A stretch of DNA of 64,000 bases from Planococcus sp. SK3692 (GCF_028890485.2 NZ_JARCHV010000002.1:62001-126000); one strand, 5' to 3'; counted from the stretch's first letter, positions 52,298 through 60,624 are shown. Notes: generated by a model from the letters alone, not told the origin. Numbers and translations: made by a program.

Positions 52298-52328
52298 ATT
52301 ATACAAGCTGACGTTACGGAAGGCGCAA
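52298..52328 (-). promoter_or_regulatory. MerR-type promoter with a 19-bp spacer
   Basis: Minus strand: TTGCGC at 52328-52323, 19-bp spacer, TATAAT at 52303-52298. The spacer contains a CCGTAACGTCAG core, like the TAACGT centre of MerR-family drug-regulator sites. The long spacer is the hallmark of promoters twisted open by MerR proteins. Confidence 0.75.
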
Positions 52329-52379
52329 GCCATTTTTTGAATTTTTTGATTTTATAAGATGGATAAATCTCACAAGTTA

Positions 52380-52408
52380 TTGACAACTTCCGACAATTCA
52401 ACTAATCT
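52380..52408 (+). promoter_or_regulatory. SigA promoter of the T-box leader
   Basis: TTGACA at 52380-52385, 17-bp spacer, TAATCT at 52403-52408. Confidence 0.75.
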
Positions 52409-52435
52409 AATAAGAATTTAATTGCTAAACATTTT

Positions 52436-52648
52436 GTGATTTTAAGGATTAGTAAACAAGTGGGGCTTTCCAAGAGAGGGAATCGATAGCTGGAAGATAC
52501 CCAAAGCCCCTTTGTTGAACCTGCCTTTCATAATCTGTATTGAAAAATACAGCGGCCGATACCGTTATCCATTGAGAGCGTAAAGCGTTGCTTTAAAGAA
52601 GGGTGGTACCACCTCCAAGGGTCCCTTCATTAGAGCGGCGTTTTTTTG
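52436..52648 (+). ncRNA. T-box riboswitch with proline (CCU) specifier
   Basis: Stem I has an AGTA motif on its 5' side (near 52450) and GAACCTG on the 3' side of the specifier loop, with CCT at 52520-52522 as the proline codon. The upper arm is GGGGCTTT/AAAGCCCC. The T-box core AAGGGTGGTACCACC is at 52599-52613, and the antiterminator can close with CCCTTC at 52623. A run of seven T residues follows at 52641. The classic competing terminator stem is not obvious. T-boxes read tRNA charging and turn on synthetase genes when the tRNA is uncharged, fitting the proS gene downstream. Confidence 0.9.
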
Positions 52649-52681
52649 TGGTTCAAAACGAAGCGAAAGAGGGAGATTGGG

Positions 52682-54112
52682 ATGAAAAAGCAAATGGTTG
52701 AAAAAATTACAGCGATGGATGAAGATTTTGCGCAATGGTATACCGATGTGGTGACGAAGGCAGAGCTGGTGGATTATTCAAGTGTTCGGGGATCGATGGT
52801 AATCCGCCCTTACGGCTATGCCATCTGGGAAAATATAAAAGATGAATTGGATAGGGAGATTAAACGCACGGGGCATGAAAACGTCTATATGCCATTGTTG
52901 ATTCCGGAGAGCTTGCTTCAAAAAGAGAAAGACCATATCGAAGGGTTTGCACCGGAAGTGGCCTGGGTGACGCACGGTGGAGATGAGAAACTGGCGGAGA
53001 GGTTGTGCATTCGCCCGACTTCGGAAGTACTGTTCGCGGAGCATTATAAAAACATTGTCCATTCTTATAGGGATTTGCCGAAATTATACAACCAATGGTC
53101 GAATGTCGTGCGGTGGGAAAAAACGACACGACCATTCTTGAGAACTTTGGAATTTCTCTGGCAGGAGGGCCATACGTGCCACGAAACGGCAGAAGAGGCG
53201 CATGGTGAAACGCTACACATGCTGGAAGTGTATGCAGATATTTGCGAACGGTTACTGGCGATTCCGGTGATCAAAGGCCGGAAAACAGAAAAAGAGAAAT
53301 TTGCAGGCGCTGATTATACTTATACAATCGAAAGCTTGATGCATGATGGCAAAGCTTTGCAATCTGCTACTTCCCATAACCTAGGGACGGGATTTGCCAA
53401 ATCGTTCGGTATCGAGTTCCTTGACCGTGAAGGTACGCTTCAGCCGGTCCACCAAACATCTTGGGGTTTTACGACACGCATTATTGGCGCGATGATCATG
53501 GTCCATGGCGACGATCAGGGACTCGTTCTTCCACCAGCGGTTGCTCCTGTGCAAGTAAGAATTGTACCGATTGCACAGCATAAAGAAGGTGTACTGGATG
53601 CCGCATATGATCTTAAAAACTCGCTGTCATCTGAGGTGCGCGTTGATATTGACGCTAGCGATAAAAAGCCAGGATGGAAGTTCAATGAAACGGAAATGAG
53701 AGGCATTCCGCTGCGGCTGGAAATTGGTCCGAAAGACATCGAGCAGGAAAAAGTGGTATTAGTTCGTAGAGACACAGGAGAGAAGATAGAAGTGGCAAAT
53801 AGCCAAATAGAAGTGGAAATAGCTCGCCTGCTGGAAGAAATTCAACGTGGACTTTACGAAAAAGCACTTGCGCATCGCTTGTCGGAAACAAGAACGGTAC
53901 AGTCGATGGCACAATTCAGCGAGACTTTGAATGCCCATGGCGGTTTCATCAAAGCGATGTGGTGCGGCAAACGTGAATGCGAAGACGCAATAAAAGAACA
54001 GACCCAAGCTACTTCGCGCTGCATCCCATTTGAATCGCAAGCGGTGTCGGAAATATGTGTATGTTGTAACCAACCAGCGGCTGAATTGGTTTACTGGGCA
54101 AAAGCCTATTGA
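52682..54112 (+). CDS. proS: Prolyl-tRNA synthetase, short archaeal/eukaryotic-type form
   Basis: A 476-residue class II synthetase of the short ProS type, without the bacterial editing insert. Motif 2 is in the [23 protein letters not shown] segment (residues 141-163) and motif 3 in the [21 protein letters not shown] segment (residues 270-290). A C-terminal zinc-binding-like domain has cysteines in [10 protein letters not shown] and ICVCCNQ, and it ends in WAKAY, the usual tyrosine terminus. It charges tRNA-Pro. The proline T-box upstream and the form both suggest a second, inducible synthetase, as in the B. cereus group. The ATG follows GAGGGAGATTGGG. Confidence 0.92.
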   Translation: MKKQMVEKITAMDEDFAQWYTDVVTKAELVDYSSVRGSMVIRPYGYAIWENIKDELDREIKRTGHENVYMPLLIPESLLQKEKDHIEGFAPEVAWVTHGGDEKLAERLCIRPTSEVLFAEHYKNIVHSYRDLPKLYNQWSNVVRWEKTTRPFLRTLEFLWQEGHTCHETAEEAHGETLHMLEVYADICERLLAIPVIKGRKTEKEKFAGADYTYTIESLMHDGKALQSATSHNLGTGFAKSFGIEFLDREGTLQPVHQTSWGFTTRIIGAMIMVHGDDQGLVLPPAVAPVQVRIVPIAQHKEGVLDAAYDLKNSLSSEVRVDIDASDKKPGWKFNETEMRGIPLRLEIGPKDIEQEKVVLVRRDTGEKIEVANSQIEVEIARLLEEIQRGLYEKALAHRLSETRTVQSMAQFSETLNAHGGFIKAMWCGKRECEDAIKEQTQATSRCIPFESQAVSEICVCCNQPAAELVYWAKAY

Positions 54113-54124
54113 TGCCTAATGATT

Positions 54125-54170
54125 AAAAAAACACCCCAAAAGCTAGATTTGAACTCTAACTTTTGAGGTG
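54125..54170 (-). terminator. Terminator of the CDF exporter gene
   Basis: Read on the minus strand, CACCTCAAAAG pairs with CTTTTGGGGTG and the inner TTAGA with TCTAG; seven T residues follow at 54130-54125. It lies between the proS end and the convergent CDF gene end. Confidence 0.85.
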
Positions 54171-54192
54171 CACTGCCCAGTCGCCTGTGTTT

Positions 54193-55062
54193 TCAATGTG
54201 GCTCCACATGCACATGGACGGCCGAAATATCGTAGCGTTTCATGAGTTTGACTTCCACTTTGGTCGAGATATCGTGTGCAACGGCGATGTCCAAATCGCC
54301 CGGCACCAAGACGGTAACATCGACAACAGCCCGGTTGCCGTAATTTCTGGCGCGGATTTCGCGCACTTCGGTGACGCCCTCTGTATTAAGCGCAGTTTCT
54401 TTAAATGATTTGATGAGTTCTTCGTCAAAGCCGTCCGTCAGTTCGTGGGTCGCTTCCCAGAAGATGCCCCAGCCGGTTTTAACGATCAATGAGCCGACAA
54501 GAAGAGCCGCAAGCGGATCGAGCCATGGCAGATAAAACTGGGCACCGACGATTCCGACGACCGCGGCGACGCTGACCCAGGCATCGGATAAATTGTCTTT
54601 AGCGGCTGCTGCAACGGCTTTGCTGTTAATACGTTCCGCTAGTTTTTTGTTATATCTATATACTAAATACATCACGATAGCGGAAAAACCGGCTGTCCAG
54701 GCAGAAAGTAGTCCCGGCGTTTCACCTGTTCCTTGGAAGACCGAAACTACCGCTGAATAGACAACCTGCAGACCGACTGCCACGATGATGAATGATGCCA
54801 CCAGTGATGCCACGGTCTCTGCCCGCCAATGCCCATAAGGATGGTTGGCGTCTGCCGGCTTTTGGGATAATCTCAAGCCGATCAAAACCGCCGTTGACGC
54901 GACAATATCGGTGACATTGTTCAAGCCATCTGCTTTTAACGCTTCCGATCCCGCCAGATAGCCAATCCATAACTTAAGGATTGATAAAATAATATAAGTG
55001 GCAATGCTGAGCATCGCGCCCCGCTCGCCTAATTTCAGATTGTCGAATCGTTCTTGTTCCAT
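54193..55062 (-). CDS. Cation diffusion facilitator (manganese/zinc exporter type)
   Basis: A 289-residue CDF transporter with six helices (residues 20-205) and a cytosolic C-terminal domain. Metal-site Asp residues lie in DGLNNVTDIVAS (helix 2) and DNLSDAWVS (helix 5). The NNVTD/DNLSD pairing, with Asn in place of His, marks the manganese-type CDFs (MntE, B. subtilis MneP and MneS) rather than zinc-type HxxxD. The tail ends HVHVEPH, which may bind metal. It exports divalent metal against protons. The ATG at 55062 follows GGGGGAAATTGCG. Confidence 0.87.
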   Translation of the reverse strand: MEQERFDNLKLGERGAMLSIATYIILSILKLWIGYLAGSEALKADGLNNVTDIVASTAVLIGLRLSQKPADANHPYGHWRAETVASLVASFIIVAVGLQVVYSAVVSVFQGTGETPGLLSAWTAGFSAIVMYLVYRYNKKLAERINSKAVAAAAKDNLSDAWVSVAAVVGIVGAQFYLPWLDPLAALLVGSLIVKTGWGIFWEATHELTDGFDEELIKSFKETALNTEGVTEVREIRARNYGNRAVVDVTVLVPGDLDIAVAHDISTKVEVKLMKRYDISAVHVHVEPH

Positions 55063-55271
55063 CGCAATTTCCCCCGTCCTGCAAGTACTTGAGTAGGATA
55101 CCACCCCGAAATCGAGTGTGTCTACAGCAAAGTTTTTTCAGTATAGCAACTGAAAAGGGAAGAGGAAACAAAGTTTCGGGAGGGAAAACGATGGAATATT
55201 TAACAAATGAAACTTCGGGTATTAAAAGAGTAGCAAACAATGCCACAAAACAGAAAGTGGGGCAGATAGTT

Positions 55272-56246
55272 ATGTGCACAGCAATCAGTTTCAAAACGAA
55301 CGATCATTATTTTGGCCGCAATCTTGATTTGGATGTTTCCTATAATGAAATGGTGACCATCACACCGCGGAATTTTCATTTTCGCTTTCGTAAAACGCAG
55401 GACATGAGCAGTCATTACGCCTTGATCGGCATGGCTGCGGTAATCGATCATTATCCTTTATATTATGACGCCACCAACGAAAAAGGCTTGAGCATGGCGG
55501 GGTTGAATTTCCCGGGAAATGCTTATTTCCATCCCGAAGATCCAGACAAAAACAATATCGCGCCTTTTGAATTCATTCCGTGGATTTTGGGGCAATGTGA
55601 AACGGTCGAGGAAGCAAAGATGCTGTTGTCGAAACTCAATTTGACGGACATCCCCTTTAGCGAAGAGCTTCCGAACGCGCCGCTTCATTGGATGGTTGCC
55701 GACCAGCAGCAATCGATCGTCGTCGAATCAGTGAAAGAAGGGCTGAAAGTCTACGATAACCCGGTCGGCGTCTTGGCGAATAATCCTGAATTCGGCTATC
55801 ATCTGTTCAATTTGAACCAGTATTTATCGGTGACCGCTTCCGTACCTGAAAATCGCTTTTCGAAACAGTTAGACCTCAAGCCTTACAGCCTCGGCATGGG
55901 CGGCATCGGCTTGCCGGGGGATTTGTCGTCGACGTCGCGTTTTGTCAGGGCCGCATTCGCCAAATTCAACTCCGTCTCCGGCAGCGGTGAAGCGGAGAGT
56001 GTCGGACAGTTTTTTCATCTCCTCAACTCAGTGGCGCAGCCGAAAGGGCTCAACGCACTAGAGGGCGGGAAATTCGAATATACTTTGTACTCTTCCTGCT
56101 GCAATATGGATAAAGGAGTTTATTATTATACGACGTATGACAACAGCCAGATCACGGCAGTGGATATGCATGCTGAAGATTTGGACAGCGCCCAACTCGT
56201 CTCTTATCCGCTCATTTCGAGCCAGCAGATCCGTTTCGTCAATTAA
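55272..56246 (+). CDS. Penicillin V acylase/choloylglycine hydrolase-family Ntn hydrolase (YxeI-like)
   Basis: A 324-residue Ntn hydrolase. It begins MCTAIS; after Met removal the N-terminal Cys is the nucleophile. FGRNLDLD (Asp pair), the NNPEF Asn, and the R in STSRFVRA fit the family pattern. It is like B. subtilis YxeI, which resembles penicillin V acylase. Substrates may be N-acyl homoserine lactones, bile salts or penicillin V; here this is open. A stronger ribosome binding site (GGGAGGG) serves an in-frame ATG at 55191, which would add 27 residues before the Met-Cys. I give the Met-Cys start because the Cys must be N-terminal. Confidence 0.85.
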   Translation: MCTAISFKTNDHYFGRNLDLDVSYNEMVTITPRNFHFRFRKTQDMSSHYALIGMAAVIDHYPLYYDATNEKGLSMAGLNFPGNAYFHPEDPDKNNIAPFEFIPWILGQCETVEEAKMLLSKLNLTDIPFSEELPNAPLHWMVADQQQSIVVESVKEGLKVYDNPVGVLANNPEFGYHLFNLNQYLSVTASVPENRFSKQLDLKPYSLGMGGIGLPGDLSSTSRFVRAAFAKFNSVSGSGEAESVGQFFHLLNSVAQPKGLNALEGGKFEYTLYSSCCNMDKGVYYYTTYDNSQITAVDMHAEDLDSAQLVSYPLISSQQIRFVN

Positions 56247-56283
56247 AAAACAGCGCCCGGAAGAATTTCTTCCGGGCGCTGTT
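56245..56283 (-). terminator. Hairpin terminator on the minus strand
   Basis: Perfect 15-bp arms (CAGCGCCCGGAAGAA with its complement) and a T-run in the minus direction at 56250-56245. It follows the vestigial minus-strand gene end at 56288. The plus strand lacks a good T-run after it. Confidence 0.75.
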
Positions 56284-56287
56284 GTGA

Positions 56288-56392
56288 TTAACGGACGTCG
56301 AGGATATCGTTGAAGATCAAGCCTTCACCGTCGATGATTTTCAGGCGCTTGGTTTCTTTGAGGAAAATGTTCTTGAATTCATCACCACAGAT
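56288..56392 (-). pseudogene. Vestigial 3' end of an unidentified gene
   Basis: The minus strand has 34 open codons with protein-like composition, ending LKETKRLKIIDGEGLIFNDILDVR and a TAA at 56290, directly followed by a strong terminator hairpin. There is no start codon or ribosome binding site, and an in-frame stop precedes it (56395-56393). It looks like the truncated tail of a former gene. I do not recognise the family. Confidence 0.45.
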
Positions 56393-56513
56393 TTAAAATT
56401 TTTTCTTTTGTAATAGGGATTTAAAAAGAGTCCGAACTAATGGGAATTAATGTTAATATGAATGGAAAGAAGTTTACGTGCGTCCATAACAATTTACAAA
56501 AGGGGAAAAGGGA

Positions 56514-57053
56514 ATGCAGTATTTTATTGGAATTTCACCACCCAAAAACTTTTCAAGTGGTGTGAGCGGGTTCAGAAAGAAATGGCTAAATAGCCAGATT
56601 GATGAAGCAGTGGAACCGCATATTACCTTAAAAGCGCAAGGAGGCTTAACGCCTGATGAGAGCTGGATTGAAGATGTGCGAAAGGCCTGCCAGAAAATAG
56701 AACCGTTCGAAGTGATGATTGGCGGTACGGCGTTTTTCGGGGAAGATGTTCTGTATTTACAGGTAGATTCACTGGAGCTAACGAAACTGCACGAGCGGCT
56801 TGTTAAGGCAATTAAGCCATCGGATGAAATGATCGCGCAGTATTTCGAACTGGATCAATTCGTTCCCCATCTGACTCTGGCAAAAACGAGTTACGGATTG
56901 TCGGTACAACAGTTAAAAGAGATGGCACAGCTGGCTAATGAAGAGCTGAAAATTTACCGCTTTAAGGCTGAATCTATTCGGATTTATCAGGAAAACGGTA
57001 GTGGTGCCTATCGGAAATACATGGACATTCCATTAGGCATACAACAGAGCTAA
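56514..57053 (+). CDS. 2'-5' RNA ligase/cyclic phosphodiesterase family protein
   Basis: A 179-residue member of the 2H phosphoesterase superfamily. The two HxT motifs are PHITLKA near residue 41 and PHLTLAK near residue 123. Such proteins cut or join 2',5' or cyclic phosphate bonds in RNA or nucleotides. AAAAGGGGAAAAGGGA precedes the ATG. A small membrane protein gene lies 29 bp downstream. Confidence 0.85.
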   Translation: MQYFIGISPPKNFSSGVSGFRKKWLNSQIDEAVEPHITLKAQGGLTPDESWIEDVRKACQKIEPFEVMIGGTAFFGEDVLYLQVDSLELTKLHERLVKAIKPSDEMIAQYFELDQFVPHLTLAKTSYGLSVQQLKEMAQLANEELKIYRFKAESIRIYQENGSGAYRKYMDIPLGIQQS

Positions 57054-57081
57054 GCTAAAATGACAGGAGACTGAAGCGAAT

Positions 57082-57288
57082 ATGTTCAAATCCTATGTGG
57101 CTACAATCGAAAAGTACCGAAGCTTCATTATCGCCTTCAACTGTTTGATCGTCCTCATCATTTCATGGGGGGATAATTGGATCCTGACGTGGATTATGCT
57201 GGCAGGTGTCATTATTTGCCCGTTGATCGGCATCTCGGATCTAAAGCAAGCTCGTATAGAACAAGAATCGGCTCGTTCTGCCGAATGA
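57082..57288 (+). CDS. Small membrane protein of unknown function
   Basis: A 68-residue protein with two probable helices (residues 13-28 and 34-50) and a charged C-terminal tail. AGGAGACTGAAGCGAAT precedes the ATG. Composition and spacing look like a real gene; no family is recognised. Confidence 0.55.
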   Translation: MFKSYVATIEKYRSFIIAFNCLIVLIISWGDNWILTWIMLAGVIICPLIGISDLKQARIEQESARSAE

Positions 57289-57293
57289 TGAAG

Positions 57294-57328
57294 AAAGGCC
57301 CCGCTGCAAATAAGCAGGGGGGCCTTTT
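57294..57328. terminator. Bidirectional terminator
   Basis: Arms AAAGGCCCCGCTGC and GCAGGGGGGCCTTTT with an AAATAA loop, between convergent genes. Confidence 0.88.
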
Positions 57329-57335
57329 ATGAACA

Positions 57336-57569
57336 TTATTCTTTATTTGCGGCTTCACGGTATTTCGGGAAATACCCCAAGATAAACGCGAAAGCCGAGA
57401 AAATTGCAGCTAAAACAATCGTCGGTTGCTTTAACGTTTCACCGACTTTGATGACAAACTCCCCATTGCCGATCGCAAGGCCGACTAATTGGCTTACTAC
57501 CATAATGAGTCCCAATGAAATCGACAGCAATAAGCAAATTGTGAAAAGCCGTTCCAATAACTTTTGCAA
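57336..57569 (-). CDS. Small two-helix membrane protein next to the TRAP-type permease
   Basis: A 77-residue protein with two membrane helices (about 8-31 and 50-66). It begins 15 bp after the permease stop codon, so it is co-transcribed. It could be a minimal stand-in for the small DctQ-type subunit, which is normally about 160 residues and four helices, or an unrelated accessory. No family is recognised. Confidence 0.65.
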   Translation of the reverse strand: MQKLLERLFTICLLLSISLGLIMVVSQLVGLAIGNGEFVIKVGETLKQPTIVLAAIFSAFAFILGYFPKYREAANKE

Positions 57570-57584
57570 TGTTATTCACCCTCC

Positions 57585-58925
57585 TTATATTGGTAAAATA
57601 CCCATGCCGATGAGCCAGCCGATCAACACCACAGGGCAAGCATAATACAAAATCAGCATGACAAAGGTTTTTTCCGGCCGTGCCCCGACAATTCCGGAAG
57701 CGATGTAGATCGATCCTGAAGCTGGCGGCATTTGGGCAGAAGTGGAAGCGAACGTCATAACGGCTACCGCCGAAATAAGCGGCGAGAAGCCAGATGCAGC
57801 TAGGATTTCATAAGAGACCAGCCCGACTGCGGTCAATGTGCCCGTTGAAGTCAATGGGCCGGCAATGGCTGTTACGCCGAGTCCAACCAATAGAAGCGTC
57901 AACCAAGCAGGAGTGTCAACAGAGCTCATCATATAAGCAATGTTGTCGGACAGGCCAAGCGACGTGAGAACTTCACTGGACGCCACTGCGAAAAATATCA
58001 GTGCGCCAATGACGGTGAAGCGCGGAATGGATTTTTGGACAAAAGCAGAGATTTCCGAAAAAGAACGTGGAGCTGATTTGCCAGCCAATAAGAAAGCAAT
58101 TGCGATCATCAAGGTTGGAATCCAGATGACGATATCAATGCTATCGAGTGCTTCTTCGCCCAGTGTAGGGACATTCATGATGAATTCACTGATCGGCCCG
58201 ATCGTTAACACTAACGGGATGATAGCGCCTAAATAAATCAAAATCGAAGTCCAGCCATCTTTTAATGAAACGCTTAATGGGTTAAGCGAATCCGGCGGGA
58301 ATGCTTTAATGTTCTGTTTTTTGACAAAATACCCAATCATGATCAAGCGGTGTAAAAATTGATAAGCGCCGGCAATCAATAAAGCGATGAAAAATTCTCC
58401 GGTCGTAATGGCGGCAGCGACGGGAGCAAACCCCAAAATGATGAACATGGAAGAAGTGGGAGGGAGGGCAGACGCCATTCCGCCATTTCCGACCATGACC
58501 GATGCGGCAATTTCTTTGTTCCAATTATTGCGCAGCATCCAAGGGCCGGTAATCGAACCGGTGGCAGCCGTATTGCCGGAATCCCCGCCCGACAAAGTGC
58601 CCATCACGGAAGACCCTACCGCATCCATCAGGGCAGGAGCCCCTGGGAGCCGGCCGACCATTGAGTTCAAAATGGCCAATAGGCGCTCAACGATGCCGAA
58701 TTTATCGATCACATACGCCATAAACACGAAAGCGATCGCGGCGTAGAGCACTGAAAAGGTCGAAGCGAATTCAATGCCTTGCATGAACAGGGCAAAGGCT
58801 TGAGATCCGCCGAGTGGGATGATGGCCAAAAACCCAATCAAGGCTGCTTCGCCCAAATTTCTTTTCAGTTTCACGCTCCAGAAAACTAAAACGCTTACAA
58901 AAATAACGAGTGCAATAATTCCCAT
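57585..58925 (-). CDS. TRAP-type carboxylate transporter large permease-like protein
   Basis: A 446-residue membrane protein with about 12 helices. GTLSGGDSGNTAATGSITGPWM (residues about 109-130) and SALPPTSSMFIILG fit the conserved core of DctM-type permeases (GxSGSSxADxxAxGS, then IPPS). A second-half repeat has GPLTSTGTLTAVGLVSYEI and TSAQMPPASG. No DctP binding-protein gene is near, which TRAP systems normally need. The substrate should be an organic acid used by the aldolase and dehydrogenase genes just upstream. The ATG lies at 58925, 22 bp after the dehydrogenase stop. Confidence 0.72.
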   Translation of the reverse strand: MGIIALVIFVSVLVFWSVKLKRNLGEAALIGFLAIIPLGGSQAFALFMQGIEFASTFSVLYAAIAFVFMAYVIDKFGIVERLLAILNSMVGRLPGAPALMDAVGSSVMGTLSGGDSGNTAATGSITGPWMLRNNWNKEIAASVMVGNGGMASALPPTSSMFIILGFAPVAAAITTGEFFIALLIAGAYQFLHRLIMIGYFVKKQNIKAFPPDSLNPLSVSLKDGWTSILIYLGAIIPLVLTIGPISEFIMNVPTLGEEALDSIDIVIWIPTLMIAIAFLLAGKSAPRSFSEISAFVQKSIPRFTVIGALIFFAVASSEVLTSLGLSDNIAYMMSSVDTPAWLTLLLVGLGVTAIAGPLTSTGTLTAVGLVSYEILAASGFSPLISAVAVMTFASTSAQMPPASGSIYIASGIVGARPEKTFVMLILYYACPVVLIGWLIGMGILPI

Positions 58926-58947
58926 TATGCGGTCTCCTTTCTATGTC

Positions 58948-59820
58948 TCAATCGGAATGGTTGATTTTTTCCATGACTTGCTTCCAGGTTTGAGGCGCTT
59001 CTCCACCGAATTGCTCTTTAAGTTTTGAATCCGTGAGCAATTGCAATTTATCGCGTGTGGCTTTGGTCATCAAGGTGTCCACTTTATTTTCGTTCAGAAA
59101 TTCAATCACATTGTCCATTTCTTTGACGCGCCGCTCTGCGTGGAGCACGTTGCCGGTGATTAAGCGATTGATCACATTTTCGAACGGTTCCTTGTCGATC
59201 GTGTTCGTGATCGACGCAGTAATCGTCTCATCGAGATCCAGTTTCTCCGCCACTTCCATCACTTCATGAAGGAGGGTGGAAAGGCCTTTAGTGAAGATGC
59301 TGCGGATGAATTTAATATTGGTGGCATCGCCAGCAGCTTCGCTGACATACTCCAAGTTCATCTCCAACCTCTTTCCCTGGCGGATGAATGCTTGTGCAGC
59401 GGGACCGCTGACAATCATCGGCACTTTATGCTGGTTGCCTTTTAAGGGCCCCATAATCGCGGCGTCTACGAACAGGCTTTGTGTAGATGCCAATCGCTCG
59501 CTGATGTTCTGTTTAATATTAGCGGAAGCAGTCGTCAAATCGACATACAGCGTTTCGGTATTCACCGCGGGGAAAACAGAATCCCATGCATTCTCTGCAT
59601 ACTGTGCGGGCACTGCGACGAAGAGGATCGCCAAGTTTTGCTCTGCCACTTTCAAAGGGCTGTCGAGCAAAGCAACACCTGCTTCCTTAGCCCGCTGAAT
59701 CATGCCAGGTTCATTGTGTTGCTGGTCGAAAGCGAAAAGTTGAAGCTCGCTCTCGAGATGCTGGAATCCTTTAGACATTTCGTATCCCACTTCACCGAAG
59801 CCGATAAATCCTATGTTCAT
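58948..59820 (-). CDS. NAD(P)-dependent 6-phosphogluconate-dehydrogenase-like oxidoreductase
   Basis: A 290-residue dehydrogenase. The Rossmann motif is GFIGFGEVG (GxGxxG). The C-terminal helical domain (about 190-270) looks like DUF1932, seen in beta-hydroxyacid dehydrogenase-like enzymes. NIKFIRSIFTKGL carries the probable catalytic Lys. It likely oxidises or reduces a hydroxy acid. It sits 4 bp after the RraA-like gene, in the same operon. Confidence 0.83.
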   Translation of the reverse strand: MNIGFIGFGEVGYEMSKGFQHLESELQLFAFDQQHNEPGMIQRAKEAGVALLDSPLKVAEQNLAILFVAVPAQYAENAWDSVFPAVNTETLYVDLTTASANIKQNISERLASTQSLFVDAAIMGPLKGNQHKVPMIVSGPAAQAFIRQGKRLEMNLEYVSEAAGDATNIKFIRSIFTKGLSTLLHEVMEVAEKLDLDETITASITNTIDKEPFENVINRLITGNVLHAERRVKEMDNVIEFLNENKVDTLMTKATRDKLQLLTDSKLKEQFGGEAPQTWKQVMEKINHSD

Positions 59821-59824
59821 ACAC

Positions 59825-60514
59825 TCAATCCCTTTCCGGTATGCCGTATTTTTTTAATTTATCTTTGAGCCAGCTTGGGGCAACTTCGGATTTTTCCTTT
59901 GCGCCGGAGTGCTGCTTGTATTGCTCGATGACGTCGAGCCGATTTTGTTCGTAGGCCAATTTCTGTTTTGCTTTCTCCATAATTTCAGGAGCCAGTTCAT
60001 AAGGGATGACCACTACTCCGTCTTCATCCCCTACAATGTAGTCGCCCGAAGAAATGAATGCGCCTGCGCACGTAATGTCCGTGTCGAACGAGCCGGGGCC
60101 TTCTTTTTTTGGTCCTGTCGACAAGAAACCCTTTGCATAAATTTGAATGTCCAATTGCTCAAGTTCTCTTTTATCGCGCACCATGCCATCAATCACGATC
60201 CCTTGAATGCCGAGCGCTTCTGCAGCTCCAGCCATCAACTCCCCCAAGTAAGCGGAGCCTTTATGGTCTTGTCCATCGACTACGATGATGTCTCCTGGTT
60301 CCACTTCGTAAATAGCGTGGTGCAAAAACAAATTATCGCCTTTTGGCAAGGATACCGTCCGTGCCCGCCCAACTAGCGGCTGTTTGTAATTCACCGGCTT
60401 TACCCGGTAGTCCATCGCATTATTCATCTCCATCACATCGGCGAAGATGGAAGAGCTTATTGTGCGCATCTGTTCAATCAACTGCAAATCTATTCCCGGC
60501 GAAGACTTGGTCAT
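59825..60514 (-). CDS. RraA-like protein (HMG/CHA aldolase family)
   Basis: A 229-residue member of the RraA/HMG-CHA aldolase fold. GELMAGAAEALGIQGIVIDGMVRD (near 90-113) is the signature, with the catalytic Arg-Asp and Gly-rich pocket. Catalytic members split 4-hydroxy-4-methyl-2-oxoglutarate or 4-carboxy-4-hydroxy-2-oxoadipate to pyruvate or oxaloacetate; the RNase E regulator RraA shares the fold but is shorter. Its partners (dehydrogenase and transporter) favour an enzyme. First gene of the operon, behind a promoter with two palindromes. Confidence 0.85.
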   Translation of the reverse strand: MTKSSPGIDLQLIEQMRTISSSIFADVMEMNNAMDYRVKPVNYKQPLVGRARTVSLPKGDNLFLHHAIYEVEPGDIIVVDGQDHKGSAYLGELMAGAAEALGIQGIVIDGMVRDKRELEQLDIQIYAKGFLSTGPKKEGPGSFDTDITCAGAFISSGDYIVGDEDGVVVIPYELAPEIMEKAKQKLAYEQNRLDVIEQYKQHSGAKEKSEVAPSWLKDKLKKYGIPERD

Positions 60515-60529
60515 GTGAAAACCACCTTT

Positions 60530-60543
60530 GTAATATTTATTAC
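60530..60543. promoter_or_regulatory. Operator palindrome GTAAT-N4-ATTAC
   Basis: A perfect 14-bp palindrome just before the RraA-like gene. Its centre is 30 bp from the second palindrome at 60559. Confidence 0.65.
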
Positions 60544-60558
60544 TTAAAATTAAGTTAA

Positions 60559-60574
60559 AGTAATTTTTATTACT
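60559..60574. promoter_or_regulatory. Operator palindrome AGTAAT-N4-ATTACT
   Basis: A perfect 16-bp palindrome overlapping the -10 element of the operon promoter. Same core as the site at 60530. The adjacent RpiR-type regulator is the natural candidate to bind both. Confidence 0.7.
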
Positions 60575-60600
60575 ATACCAGTTGACTTTTCTGATGTAAA
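60572..60600 (-). promoter_or_regulatory. Promoter of the RraA-dehydrogenase-TRAP operon
   Basis: Minus strand: TTTACA at 60600-60595, 17-bp spacer, TATAGT at 60577-60572. Confidence 0.65.
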
Positions 60601-60624
60601 CCCTTTCATTGATAAAAAGACAAA

